Assembly: GCA_937864205.1 (NCBI GenBank)
Contig: CALMJB010000111.1
Location: 1-9,143, forward strand
Direction of reading: 5' to 3'
DNA length: 9,143 bases
DNA from: an uncultured Actinomycetes bacterium
GTDB taxonomy: Bacteria > Actinomycetota > Actinomycetes > Nanopelagicales > Nanopelagicaceae
Shown one piece after another: positions 1-7,287 of the stretch. Below the pieces are notes generated by a model that was not told the origin of the DNA, ran no database searches, and saw only the letters and a program-made list of their open reading frames with translations. A program made the position numbers and the translations under genes. The first letter of the stretch is position 1; every line of letters begins with the position of its first letter.

Positions 1-30
1 GTGAATAAAAATCAATGTCAGTGGTTGGCG

Positions 31-36
31 GAAGGA
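31..36 (+). promoter_or_regulatory. Shine-Dalgarno of dnaB
   Basis: GAAGGA lies 7 nt before the ATG at 44 and is a good match to the anti-Shine-Dalgarno. It fixes the dnaB start. It is one of only two clear ribosome-binding sites in the window, the other being that of the response regulator. The 43 bp before the gene are too short to identify the preceding gene. Confidence 0.75.
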
Positions 37-43
37 TTAACTC

Positions 44-1459
44 ATGAGCATCGCCGAATTTCCGCAATCTTCAACTAATCGAAATAATCAAAATTACAAC
101 AGCGCTGCTGTTGAATTTGAGCGAACCCCACCACAAGATGTCGTCGCCGAACAATCTGTGCTGGGTGGAATGTTGTTGTCTAAAGATGCAATTGGCGATG
201 TAATTGAAATTTTGCGAGAGCGCGATTTTTATCGCCCAGCACATGAATTAATTTATAACGCAATCATCGAACTTTATGGCAGAGGCGAACCTGCTGATCC
301 AGTAACAGTCGCAGCCGAGTTAACAAAGCGTGGTGACATTGCCCGCGCCGGCGGTGCACCTTATTTGCACACATTAATTTCATCGGTTCCTACAGCCGCA
401 AACGCTTCGTACTACGCCAAATTAATTCGCGAAAAAGCAATATTAAGAAGATTGGTTGAAGCGGGAACAAAAATTGTTCAACTTGGTTATAACATCGAAG
501 GCGAAGTAGATGAAGTTGTTGATCAAGCCCAAGCCGAGATTTATCAAGTTACCGAACGTCGAACTAGCGAAGATTACATACAACTTTCTGCATTGTTGCC
601 AGATGCTTTAGATGAAATCGAAAAAATCTCTAAAGGTGTTGTGGGCGAAGGTGTCAAGACTGGCTTTAAAGATCTTGATTCACTAACAAATGGTTTGCAT
701 CCGGGCAACATGGTTGTGCTAGCTGCTCGTCCTGCGGTTGGTAAATCAACATTAGGTTTAGATATTGCTCGTAACGCTGCAATTCGCGACCACTCTACTT
801 CGGCAATATTTTCACTTGAAATGTCTCGAAGTGAAATCACCATGCGCATGCTTTCTGCTGAAGCAAGAATTCCATTAACAAGTATTCGAAGTGGATCACT
901 CACCGATGAAGAATGGGCTCGCCTTGCTAGAAGAATGGGTGAAATTTCACAAGCGCCATTGTTTATTGATGATTCGCCAAACCTTTCCATTATGGAAATC
1001 CGAGCCAAAGCTCGCCGCTTGAAGCAACGCCACAATTTGAAGTTGATAGTGATTGATTATTTACAACTTATGACCAGCGGAAGAAAAGTTGAAAATCGTC
1101 AACAAGAAGTTTCAGAATTTTCCCGACAGTTGAAGTTATTAGCTAAAGAACTTGATATTCCAGTCGTTGCAATTTCCCAATTAAATCGTTCACCCGAGCA
1201 ACGTTCCGATAAAAAACCGATGCTCTCTGATTTGCGTGAATCGGGATCTATTGAACAAGATGCCGACGTGGTTATTTTGTTGCATCGCGAAGATTTATAT
1301 GACATTAATTCCCGCTCGGGCGAAGCCGATTTAATTGTGGCTAAACATCGAAACGGTCCAACCCGAACTATTACGGTTGCCTCTCAACTTCACCTATCGA
1401 GATTTGCCGATATGGCGCCAAGCTTTACCGCTCGCGAAAGTTATCCAAAAGATAATTAA
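44..1459 (+). CDS. dnaB: Replicative DNA helicase DnaB
   Basis: This is the hexameric 5'-3' helicase that unwinds DNA at the replication fork and recruits DnaG primase. The 471-residue length is normal for the family. Residues 1-28 form a polar, Asn/Gln-rich tail. The N-terminal DnaB domain covers about 29-130 (PPQDVVAEQSVLGGML at its start), a linker follows, and the RecA-like motor begins near 203 (GVKTGFKDLDSLTNGL). Visible motifs are Walker A ARPAVGKST (228-236), SLEM with the catalytic Glu259, Walker B LIVIDYLQL (334-342), the H4 segment DLRESGSIEQDADVV (396-410) and the arginine-finger region KHRNGPT (434-440). DnaB is a common intein host, but the Walker A and H4 regions are uninterrupted here. 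The start is supported by the Shine-Dalgarno at 31-36. The gene ends 9 bp from the converging transporter gene. No key residue is missing. Confidence 0.97.
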   Translation: MSIAEFPQSSTNRNNQNYNSAAVEFERTPPQDVVAEQSVLGGMLLSKDAIGDVIEILRERDFYRPAHELIYNAIIELYGRGEPADPVTVAAELTKRGDIARAGGAPYLHTLISSVPTAANASYYAKLIREKAILRRLVEAGTKIVQLGYNIEGEVDEVVDQAQAEIYQVTERRTSEDYIQLSALLPDALDEIEKISKGVVGEGVKTGFKDLDSLTNGLHPGNMVVLAARPAVGKSTLGLDIARNAAIRDHSTSAIFSLEMSRSEITMRMLSAEARIPLTSIRSGSLTDEEWARLARRMGEISQAPLFIDDSPNLSIMEIRAKARRLKQRHNLKLIVIDYLQLMTSGRKVENRQQEVSEFSRQLKLLAKELDIPVVAISQLNRSPEQRSDKKPMLSDLRESGSIEQDADVVILLHREDLYDINSRSGEADLIVAKHRNGPTRTITVASQLHLSRFADMAPSFTARESYPKDN

Positions 1460-1468
1460 TTATTTGAA

Positions 1469-2404
1469 TTAGTGAGTTTTGGCTTTGTCAGCTAAATAAA
1501 TTCCGAATAGAACCACCGCACAACCAATCAGTTGAATTAAATTGAAAGATTCGTTAAGCCAAATCCAAGCGATAATCCCTGCAAAAACTGGTTCAATCAT
1601 GCCAATCACACTTCCGGTGGATGCACTTAATTTTCTTAAACCAGCGATTGTTAAAAGATAAGGAAAAATTGTTCCAAAAATTATTATCAGCAAAATTAAA
1701 AACCAACCCGGCCAACTACTTTCAGCAAAATTTCCGCCTAACGGAATCTGTTTACTCAAAATTTCAAACGGGAAACCCCACCACGGCAAGATGATCGCCC
1801 AAAACACGGCGGAAAGCCCTAGACCCCAAACAATTAACGAAACACTTGATCTAGATTTAGAAAGTTTTTCCGCTTTTAAAAAGTAAACCGCTAATGCGAT
1901 TGCATCGCCAAATGCCAGCAATACCCCAAACCAATTTAAGGTACTGCCCTTCCAAATTTGAGCGATTAACAGCAGCCCACCGAAAGCGAATCCAACGCCC
2001 CACCACATAATCGGGTTAATTTGTTTCTTTCGTATAAATCTTAAATACAGCACTATCCAAATAGGTGCGGTGAATTCGATTATTAAGGCAACTGATACGT
2101 ATAAGTATTTAATTGCGGTGAAGTAAAAGGATTGCACGATTGCGACACCGATAACACTAAAAATAACCATGTCCCAAATTTCAGAACGTTTTAATTTCAA
2201 CTCTGGCCGAATCTTAAAAATTGCGTAAATTAAAAGTATCAAGGCCGCGCCGGTCGATCTAATTTCAACTAATCGGAAAGCACTCATTCCCGATTCGCGC
2301 ACGATTTTTGCAATGACCCCACCAAATGCGAACAAAGCAGCCGCACTAATCATTAAAAATTCTGCGCCTAGATTTGAGAATTTAGTTGGCTTTAAACTGC
2401 TCAT
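1469..2404 (-). CDS. EamA-family (DMT superfamily) membrane transporter
   Basis: This 311-residue inner-membrane protein is likely a 10-helix drug/metabolite transporter made of two EamA repeats. Hydrophobic segments run almost from end to end: about 15-35, 48-63, 78-98, 103-123, 135-150, 157-175, 188-206, 233-252, 262-282 and 290-305. The first repeat carries EFTAPIWIVLYLRF (110-123). The second carries the matching EPVFAGIIAWIWLNE (271-285), typical of RhtA/YdcZ-like exporters. Family members export amino acids, other metabolites or drugs; the substrate cannot be read from sequence. The gene starts 32 bp after the fadE5 stop on the same strand, so co-transcription is possible, though a TAATGT box just before the ATG may give it its own promoter. 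No Shine-Dalgarno is visible. Confidence 0.9.
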   Translation of the reverse strand: MSSLKPTKFSNLGAEFLMISAAALFAFGGVIAKIVRESGMSAFRLVEIRSTGAALILLIYAIFKIRPELKLKRSEIWDMVIFSVIGVAIVQSFYFTAIKYLYVSVALIIEFTAPIWIVLYLRFIRKKQINPIMWWGVGFAFGGLLLIAQIWKGSTLNWFGVLLAFGDAIALAVYFLKAEKLSKSRSSVSLIVWGLGLSAVFWAIILPWWGFPFEILSKQIPLGGNFAESSWPGWFLILLIIIFGTIFPYLLTIAGLRKLSASTGSVIGMIEPVFAGIIAWIWLNESFNLIQLIGCAVVLFGIYLADKAKTH

Positions 2405-2411
2405 CAGAGCA

Positions 2412-2417
2412 ACATTA
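2412..2417 (-). promoter_or_regulatory. Possible -10 box of the EamA transporter gene
   Basis: On the minus strand TAATGT fits the actinobacterial TANNNT -10 consensus. It ends 7 nt before the ATG at 2404, which would place transcription start at or next to the start codon (leaderless). No Shine-Dalgarno is present, which agrees with this. No convincing -35 element is seen, and the surrounding gap is AT-rich, so a chance match is quite possible. Confidence 0.25.
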
Positions 2418-2436
2418 CTTTAATTTAAATATAAAA

Positions 2437-4260
2437 CTAAAAAGCAGACTCGGCAATATCCATTATTTCGCCGGTTTCGCTTTCGACCACTTTTCTTTCT
2501 ACGGTGATATGTGGCAGAACCGATCTTGCGAAAAATTTCGCTGAAGCAATCTTGCCTTCAAAAAAGTTTGTATCTTTACCAGCGTTTGCAATTTTTGCAG
2601 ATGCAAGTTCTGCTTGACGAATCAAAAGCCAGGCAATAATTACTTCACCAGCCGCCATCAATAATCTAGTGGTGTTCAAACCGACTTTGTAAATCTCTTT
2701 AGGATTTTCTTGCGATGCCATCGCCACTGTAACCATGTGAGTAATCATTGCTTGCAAATCGGCTAATGCCGTACCGAGCAATTTCTTCTCTTCAGCCATT
2801 GCGCCACCGGTGGCAACAAACTTTCCAATTTCTTTACCAAGCAAAGTTATTGCGCGACCATTATCTTTTACGATTTTACGGAAGAAGAAATCCAAACCTT
2901 GAATGGCGGTCGTACCCTCATACAATGTATCGATTTTGGCATCTCGTACATATTGCTCAAGTGGCCAATCTTGAGTAAAACCTGAACCACCAAAAGTTTG
3001 TAATGATTCTGTGCCAAGTAAAACCCAAGATTTTTCGGATCCGTAACCTTTAACAATTGGAAGCAATAAATCATTTAAATGATGAAGATCTTCAGCCTTA
3101 TCGGTATCACCTTCAGCCTCTGCCAAAGCAAAAGCATCTTGAATGGAAGCGGTGTAAAGCACCAATGCGCGCATTCCTTCGCTGTAAGCCTTCTGCACGA
3201 TTAATGAACGGCGCACATCAGGATGTTTAATAATTTCAACTCGTGGCGATGTCTTATCGGTTGATTTAGTTAAATCTGGACCTTGAATTCTGGTTTTGGC
3301 ATAAGCCAGCGCTTGTTGGTAACCAGCACTTAAAGTGGCAATTGCTTTTGTTCCAACCATCATGCGGGCGTATTCAATAATTTTAAACATTTGGCGAATG
3401 CCATCGTGACTTTCACCGAGCAAATAACCAACCGCGGGCTCTTTTTCCCCTAATTTCATTTCGCAGGTGGTGGAAACATTCAAGCCCATTTTGTGTTCAA
3501 GATTGGTTACATAAACACCATTGCGTTTACCCAGTTTGCCAGTTTGTGGGTCATACATAAATTTTGGAACTAGGTAAAGGTCTAATCCTTTTGTGCCAGG
3601 CCCACCACCTTCTGGCCGCGCTAACACAAAGTGAATAATGTTTTCAGATAAATCACTATCACCACTTGTAATAAATCTTTTTGTTCCAGTTATATGCCAG
3701 CTGCCATCAGCTTGCTTCACCGCTTTAGTTCTGCCAGCACCAACATCTGAACCAGCATCTGGCTCGGTCAACATCATTGTTGCGCCCCATTGTTTATCTA
3801 CCATTAGTTTGGCTAACTGTTTTTGTTCTGCGGTACCTAACATAAAAGCGACATGCGCAAATGCTGTACCGGATGCATAAATATGAATTGAAGGATTTGA
3901 ACCCAGAACCATTTCTGCGATTGCCCAGCGAATCGATGGTGGAATTGCAGTGCCACCAAGTTCGACCGGTGCATCAATGCGCCACCATTCATTATCCATA
4001 AATGTTTTGTAAGATTTTTTGAAACTTTCTGGAAGTTTTGCATCCCCTGTTTCTTTATTGAACTCAACACCTCTGCGATCGCTATCTACAAATGATGCTG
4101 CTAAATCATTTTCGGCAAGGCGTTTGATTTCTTCTAGCATTCCCATCGCGGTATCGCGATCTAAATCTGCGTAAAGACCTTTTCCTAGAATTGATTCGCG
4201 CTCTAATAGATCAAAAAGACAAAACTCGATGTCACGTAAATTGGCGATGTAGTGACCCAT
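2437..4260 (-). CDS. fadE5: Acyl-CoA dehydrogenase, FadE5 type
   Basis: This flavoenzyme carries out the first step of fatty-acid beta-oxidation (acyl-CoA to trans-2-enoyl-CoA, FADH2 reoxidised by ETF). At 607 residues it belongs to the long class with an extra C-terminal domain (about 470-600), like mycobacterial FadE5 (about 611 residues). It resembles FadE5 as I recall it along the whole length, from the opening MGHYIANLRD to the ending DIAESAF. Visible elements are the flavin/substrate loop TMMLTEPDAGSDVGAG (161-176), GTKRFITSGDSD (192-203), the HKMGLNVSTTCEM strand (256-268), RMMVGTKAIATLSAGY (299-314), the signature LQTFGGSGFTQD (420-431) and the catalytic base Glu448 in LYEGTTAIQG. FadE5 enzymes act on a broad, mainly long-chain range; chain length here is inferred. 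No Shine-Dalgarno precedes the ATG, so the mRNA may be leaderless. Expression may be controlled through the palindrome at 4274-4285. Confidence 0.95.
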   Translation of the reverse strand: MGHYIANLRDIEFCLFDLLERESILGKGLYADLDRDTAMGMLEEIKRLAENDLAASFVDSDRRGVEFNKETGDAKLPESFKKSYKTFMDNEWWRIDAPVELGGTAIPPSIRWAIAEMVLGSNPSIHIYASGTAFAHVAFMLGTAEQKQLAKLMVDKQWGATMMLTEPDAGSDVGAGRTKAVKQADGSWHITGTKRFITSGDSDLSENIIHFVLARPEGGGPGTKGLDLYLVPKFMYDPQTGKLGKRNGVYVTNLEHKMGLNVSTTCEMKLGEKEPAVGYLLGESHDGIRQMFKIIEYARMMVGTKAIATLSAGYQQALAYAKTRIQGPDLTKSTDKTSPRVEIIKHPDVRRSLIVQKAYSEGMRALVLYTASIQDAFALAEAEGDTDKAEDLHHLNDLLLPIVKGYGSEKSWVLLGTESLQTFGGSGFTQDWPLEQYVRDAKIDTLYEGTTAIQGLDFFFRKIVKDNGRAITLLGKEIGKFVATGGAMAEEKKLLGTALADLQAMITHMVTVAMASQENPKEIYKVGLNTTRLLMAAGEVIIAWLLIRQAELASAKIANAGKDTNFFEGKIASAKFFARSVLPHITVERKVVESETGEIMDIAESAF

Positions 4261-4266
4261 TACCCA

Positions 4267-4272
4267 ATTTTG
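4267..4272 (-). promoter_or_regulatory. Possible -10 box of fadE5
   Basis: On the minus strand CAAAAT occupies positions -12 to -7 relative to the fadE5 ATG at 4260. It keeps the two most important -10 bases (A second, T last) but lacks the first T. If used, transcription starts at the A of ATG, giving a leaderless message, which would explain the missing Shine-Dalgarno. The palindrome at 4274-4285 would then lie in the spacer just upstream of the -10. Confidence 0.3.
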
Positions 4273-4273
4273 C

Positions 4274-4285
4274 TACTCGCGAGTA
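4274..4285. promoter_or_regulatory. Palindromic operator candidate between fadE5 and dcd
   Basis: TACTCGCGAGTA is a perfect 12-bp inverted repeat. One further matching pair (G4272 with C4287) lies beyond a mismatch. It lies in the 51-bp gap between the divergent fadE5 and dcd starts. Relative to the proposed leaderless start of dcd at 4312 it covers -38 to -27, over the -35 region. Relative to the fadE5 ATG it covers -25 to -14, between -35 and -10. Dyads of the form TACTNNNNAGTA resemble operators of TetR-family dimers, which often control fatty-acid genes; the identity of the regulator is inference. No regulator gene of that type is present in this window. Confidence 0.5.
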
Positions 4286-4299
4286 ACTTCTGCAAGCCA

Positions 4300-4305
4300 T
4301 AAGTT
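4300..4305 (+). promoter_or_regulatory. -10 box for leaderless dcd transcript
   Basis: TAAGTT matches the TANNNT actinobacterial -10 consensus and sits exactly at -12 to -7 if transcription starts at the G of the GTG at 4312. No Shine-Dalgarno precedes that GTG. Together these point to a leaderless mRNA. The -35 position, with a 17-bp spacer, would be 4277-4282, inside the palindrome. Confidence 0.5.
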
Positions 4306-4311
4306 TTGCTG

Positions 4312-4890
4312 GTGTTGCTAAGTGATCGAGATATTCGAGACCAAATTCAGGCTGGCCGGGTAAAGGTTGAACCGTTTACCGAGAAGATGATCCAGCCATC
4401 CAGTGTTGATGTGCGGCTAGACAGATTCTTCCGAGTCTTTGAGAACCATAAGTACTCAGTTATTGACCCCTCCATTGAACAATCAGAGCTCACCCGCGAG
4501 GTCGCGGTCGCTCCTGATGAACATTTCATTCTTCATCCCGGCGAATTTGTATTAGCAAGCACTTTCGAAGTAATCACTTTGCCCGATGACATTGCTGGCA
4601 GATTAGAAGGAAAGTCATCATTGGGTCGACTTGGACTTTTAACTCATTCAACTGCCGGGTTTATTGATCCAGGATTTTCTGGACACATCACCTTAGAACT
4701 TTCAAATGTTGCAAACTTACCGGTCAAACTATTTCCGGGAATGAAAATCGGACAACTTTGTTTAATTAAACTTTCTTCTCCAGCAGAACATCCATACGGC
4801 TCACAGGTTTATGGATCACGTTATCAAGGTCAACGCGGACCTACTCCATCTAAATCTTGGGTAAATTTTCATAAAACTGATTTAAAGTAA
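4312..4890 (+). CDS. dcd: dCTP deaminase, probably bifunctional dUMP-forming
   Basis: This cytosolic trimer makes the dUMP precursor for dTTP by deaminating dCTP; actinobacterial members also hydrolyse the dUTP (DCD-DUT). I start it at the GTG at 4312, giving 192 residues that open MLLSDRDI, as in mycobacterial Dcd. A TTG at 4306 would add two residues. With the GTG start, key residues fall at the mycobacterial numbers as I recall them: Ala115 in HSTAGFIDPG and catalytic Glu129 in HITLELSNVANLP. Other motifs are QPSSVDVRLDRFFRVF (28-43), HPGEFVLAST (75-84), GRLEGKSSLGRLGLL (96-110) and the C-terminal GSRYQGQRGPTPSKS (168-182), which closes over the substrate. The bifunctional call rests on this similarity. 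The first 240 bp are richer in GC and in GAG/AAG codons than the rest. htpX follows after 9 bp. Confidence 0.95.
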   Translation: MLLSDRDIRDQIQAGRVKVEPFTEKMIQPSSVDVRLDRFFRVFENHKYSVIDPSIEQSELTREVAVAPDEHFILHPGEFVLASTFEVITLPDDIAGRLEGKSSLGRLGLLTHSTAGFIDPGFSGHITLELSNVANLPVKLFPGMKIGQLCLIKLSSPAEHPYGSQVYGSRYQGQRGPTPSKSWVNFHKTDLK

Positions 4891-4899
4891 ATAATTTTT

Positions 4900-5805
4900 A
4901 TGGCAGCAAACTTTCGTTCATTACAAATCGCTAATCGGCGAAAGACTTTCTTTTTGTTGGCGATGTTTGGTGGCTTGACTTGGGTCTTATTGTTTGCCGT
5001 TTTTACGTATCTTGGTCAAAGTTCAGCCGCAATAGTGCCGGTTGCGGTAATAATTTCATTAATCATGGTGTGGGGAAGTTATTTTTCATCTGACAAGTTG
5101 GTTTTACGGATGACCGGCGCGCAATTAATTCAAGAATCAGATAATCCAAAATTATTTGGCTTAATACAAGAAGTTTCAAAAACTTCTGGTCTACCAATGC
5201 CAAAAGTAGCAATAGTTGAAGATTCAGCGCCAAATGCCTTTGCAACTGGACGAAACCCAGAACATGCATTGATTGCGTTCACGACTGGAATATTGAATCG
5301 AATGGATAGAGATCAACTTCAGGGAGTTATCGCACACGAGCTATCACATGTGGCAAATCGCGACACTTTGGTCAGTGCCGTAGCGGCAACGACCGCTGGA
5401 GCAATTGCATTAATTTCAGATTTTCTTTCGCGAATGATTTTTTGGGGCAGAGGCGGACGAGATCGAAATCAAAACCCGCTTGCCTTAGTAATCTCATTTC
5501 TTGTTTTGATTTTGGCGCCAATCGCCGCGATGTTGTTGAAAGCGGCAATTTCAAGAAGTCGAGAATCTTTAGCGGATGCAACCGCAGTTTCGTTTACCAA
5601 AAATCCGGCTGGATTACGCAGCGCGCTAGAAGTGCTACAACAAGATTCAACGGTCGTTAAACACGCATCTAATGCAGTTGCGCATTTATATATTGAATCG
5701 CCGTTGGATTCATCGAATGTCTCGAAATTGTTTGCCAGTCATCCGCCATTGTCTGAGCGGATTCAAATTTTAAAAGATTTAGAAAACGGCCGAACTAATT
5801 CTTAA
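4900..5805 (+). CDS. htpX: HtpX membrane zinc metalloprotease (M48B)
   Basis: HtpX is an inner-membrane protease whose cytosolic zinc site degrades misfolded membrane proteins. The 301-residue length is near the family norm of about 290. Membrane segments are at about 17-37, 43-61, 158-177 and 195-216. The zinc motif HELSH is at 146-150 (VIAHELSHVANRD), and the third ligand is Glu222 in AISRSRESLADA. The family motif APNAFATGRNPEHALIAFT runs from 110 to 128, and the C-terminal ASHPPLSERIQIL from 279 to 291. It begins 9 bp after dcd on the same strand without a Shine-Dalgarno, so it is probably read with dcd. Its last 11 bp overlap the end of the converging histidine kinase gene. In E. coli htpX belongs to the Cpx envelope-stress regulon; a link to the neighbouring two-component system is possible but not shown by the sequence. 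Confidence 0.95.
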   Translation: MAANFRSLQIANRRKTFFLLAMFGGLTWVLLFAVFTYLGQSSAAIVPVAVIISLIMVWGSYFSSDKLVLRMTGAQLIQESDNPKLFGLIQEVSKTSGLPMPKVAIVEDSAPNAFATGRNPEHALIAFTTGILNRMDRDQLQGVIAHELSHVANRDTLVSAVAATTAGAIALISDFLSRMIFWGRGGRDRNQNPLALVISFLVLILAPIAAMLLKAAISRSRESLADATAVSFTKNPAGLRSALEVLQQDSTVVKHASNAVAHLYIESPLDSSNVSKLFASHPPLSERIQILKDLENGRTNS

Positions 5806-7276
5806 TTGGAAAATGCAACGTAAAAGTTGCGCCTTTACCCAATTCTGAATCAACTGAAACTCTGCCGCCATGTGCATTCATCACTGCATCAACAATTGAA
5901 AGCCCAAGACCAGTTCCCTCTTGGTTAACTTCTCCACCAGTTCGCACCCGAGCAGGGTCTGCCCGATAGAACCGTTCAAAAATCTTTACCTGATCTGCTT
6001 TTGATAATCCTGGCCCGTTATCTACCACTGAAATTAAAGTCTCATTCAAATCTTGTTTGAGAATTGTTTTGATGTTGGTGCCAACCGGTGTGTGCGTTCT
6101 GGCATTAGACAATAAGTTGGCAACCACTTGATGAATTCTTCGACTATCACCTAAAACGTAAACCTCTTCATTTGGTATATCAACTTCAAAAATATGCCCT
6201 GGGCCAGCCGCTTTTGCCGAAGCGGTTGCCTCTTTCACGATTGTGGTTAGTTCTACTGGTTTATTTTCAAGTTCTCGAGATTGATCTAACCGCGCTAGCA
6301 ACAATAAATCTTCAACCAACGCACTCATGCGAACCGATTCTTTTTCAATTCGGCCAATTAATTCTTTAGTTTTATCAGCGCCGGTTATTGCACCTTGCCG
6401 ATATAACTCTGCAAACCCACGAATGGCGGTCAACGGAGTTCGTAATTCATGCGAAGCATCGGCGGCAAATCGGCGCAGTTTGTTTTCGCTGGCGATTCGA
6501 GCAGAAAAGGATTCTTCGATTCGACTTAACATCTTATTTAATACTGTAGTTAAGCGCCCCACTTCGGTATTTGGTTTTATTACCGGTAGTCGTGCGGAAA
6601 AATCTCCAGATGTAATTGCTTCGGCGGTAGTTTCAACTTTTTCTAATGGTTTTAGCGCGGCCGCGGTTAGCCATCGACTTGAAAGTGCAATTAACAACAA
6701 TGCAATTGCTCCGAGAATAAAAAAGAAAAAACTTAATCTTGCGGTAGTTCGATCAACCTCTTCTAAAGAGCTAGCGACTATTACACTGCCGAGCCCCGTT
6801 GGCAGCATCTGTGCAATTGCACGTACATCTGGTTGATTCTTTCCACCTTCGATTGTGAATGGCTTGTTATTTTGCTTCTGCACATCAGTTAATGGCATAC
6901 CACTAACTGATATTTGTTTTTGGTTTAAGTCGCCACCAAGTCGACCAATCAAATTTCCATCAACATCTAATAGCGACAAGCTAATCGCGGTCGGCAACCC
7001 ACGCAACGGCTTTAAAACTTGAAACGCCGAGCGTTCATCATCTTCATTTGTGGTTTCAATTCCGGCACGATCAAGGCGCATCAAATTATCTTGTGCGATA
7101 AAAGTTAGTTGCCGATCGATTTGATTGATTAGGTAAGAACGTAACGCGGTGCGGGCTGCAAAATCAGAGGCGGTGATTGCAATTGCAGCGAGGACCACCG
7201 AAACCAGAATCAAACGAGTGCGCAGGCGCCAATTACTTAAATCAGGCAGCACTTTACGCACTGCTGAAACTTTCAT
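5795..7276 (-). CDS. Membrane sensor histidine kinase (HAMP, HisKA, HATPase_c)
   Basis: This 493-residue kinase is the sensor of a two-component system with the regulator encoded just upstream. Order of parts: a short cytosolic N-terminus, membrane helix about 20-38, an outside sensor region of about 140 residues (about 39-180) with no cysteine and no recognised fold, membrane helix about 181-203, HAMP about 204-257, and HisKA about 265-330 with phospho-acceptor His276 in DASHELRTPL. The ATPase domain has N-box NLLSNARTH (387-395), G1 DNGPG (419-423), F-box KIFERFYRAD (431-440) and G2 EGTGLGLS (453-460). All catalytic boxes are intact. The start is 11 bp after the regulator stop, with no clear Shine-Dalgarno, so translation may be coupled. 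Architecture resembles actinobacterial MprB/TrcS/TcrY kinases; I cannot decide among them, and the signal is unknown. Confidence 0.93.
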   Translation of the reverse strand: MKVSAVRKVLPDLSNWRLRTRLILVSVVLAAIAITASDFAARTALRSYLINQIDRQLTFIAQDNLMRLDRAGIETTNEDDERSAFQVLKPLRGLPTAISLSLLDVDGNLIGRLGGDLNQKQISVSGMPLTDVQKQNNKPFTIEGGKNQPDVRAIAQMLPTGLGSVIVASSLEEVDRTTARLSFFFFILGAIALLLIALSSRWLTAAALKPLEKVETTAEAITSGDFSARLPVIKPNTEVGRLTTVLNKMLSRIEESFSARIASENKLRRFAADASHELRTPLTAIRGFAELYRQGAITGADKTKELIGRIEKESVRMSALVEDLLLLARLDQSRELENKPVELTTIVKEATASAKAAGPGHIFEVDIPNEEVYVLGDSRRIHQVVANLLSNARTHTPVGTNIKTILKQDLNETLISVVDNGPGLSKADQVKIFERFYRADPARVRTGGEVNQEGTGLGLSIVDAVMNAHGGRVSVDSELGKGATFTLHFPIKN

Positions 7277-7287
7277 TAATTAATGGG

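Noticed and set aside
574..1035. 153-codon open frame on the minus strand inside dnaB
   Set aside because: It lies wholly within the conserved helicase gene, shows no family motif and has no ribosome-binding site; a shadow of dnaB.
44..1459. Possible intein in dnaB
   Set aside because: The helicase is 471 residues long with Walker A and other motifs in normal spacing, so no insertion is present.
1452..1463. Perfect palindrome ATAATTAATTAT at the dnaB end
   Set aside because: It is made only of A and T, would form a very weak hairpin and has no U-tract; likely chance in AT-rich DNA rather than a terminator.
2404..2415. Mini-frame ATG TTG CTC TGA overlapping the EamA gene start (TGATG) on the minus strand
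   Set aside because: It is only three codons, has no Shine-Dalgarno, and its ATG lies inside the possible -10 box, so it would not be transcribed from that promoter.
4306..4311. TTG at 4306 as the dcd start
   Set aside because: It adds two residues before the conserved MLLSDRD opening and lies directly after the -10 box; the GTG at 4312 fits better.
5815..5830. Hairpin GCAAC / GTTGC just after the htpX stop
   Set aside because: The stem is only 5 bp, it is followed by GCCTTTACCC rather than a U-tract, and it lies in kinase coding sequence; not a convincing terminator.
6327..6836. 169-codon open frame on the plus strand inside the histidine kinase gene
   Set aside because: It covers the conserved HAMP and HisKA coding sequence of the opposite strand and its product is low-complexity Ser/Ala/Arg-rich text; a shadow frame.
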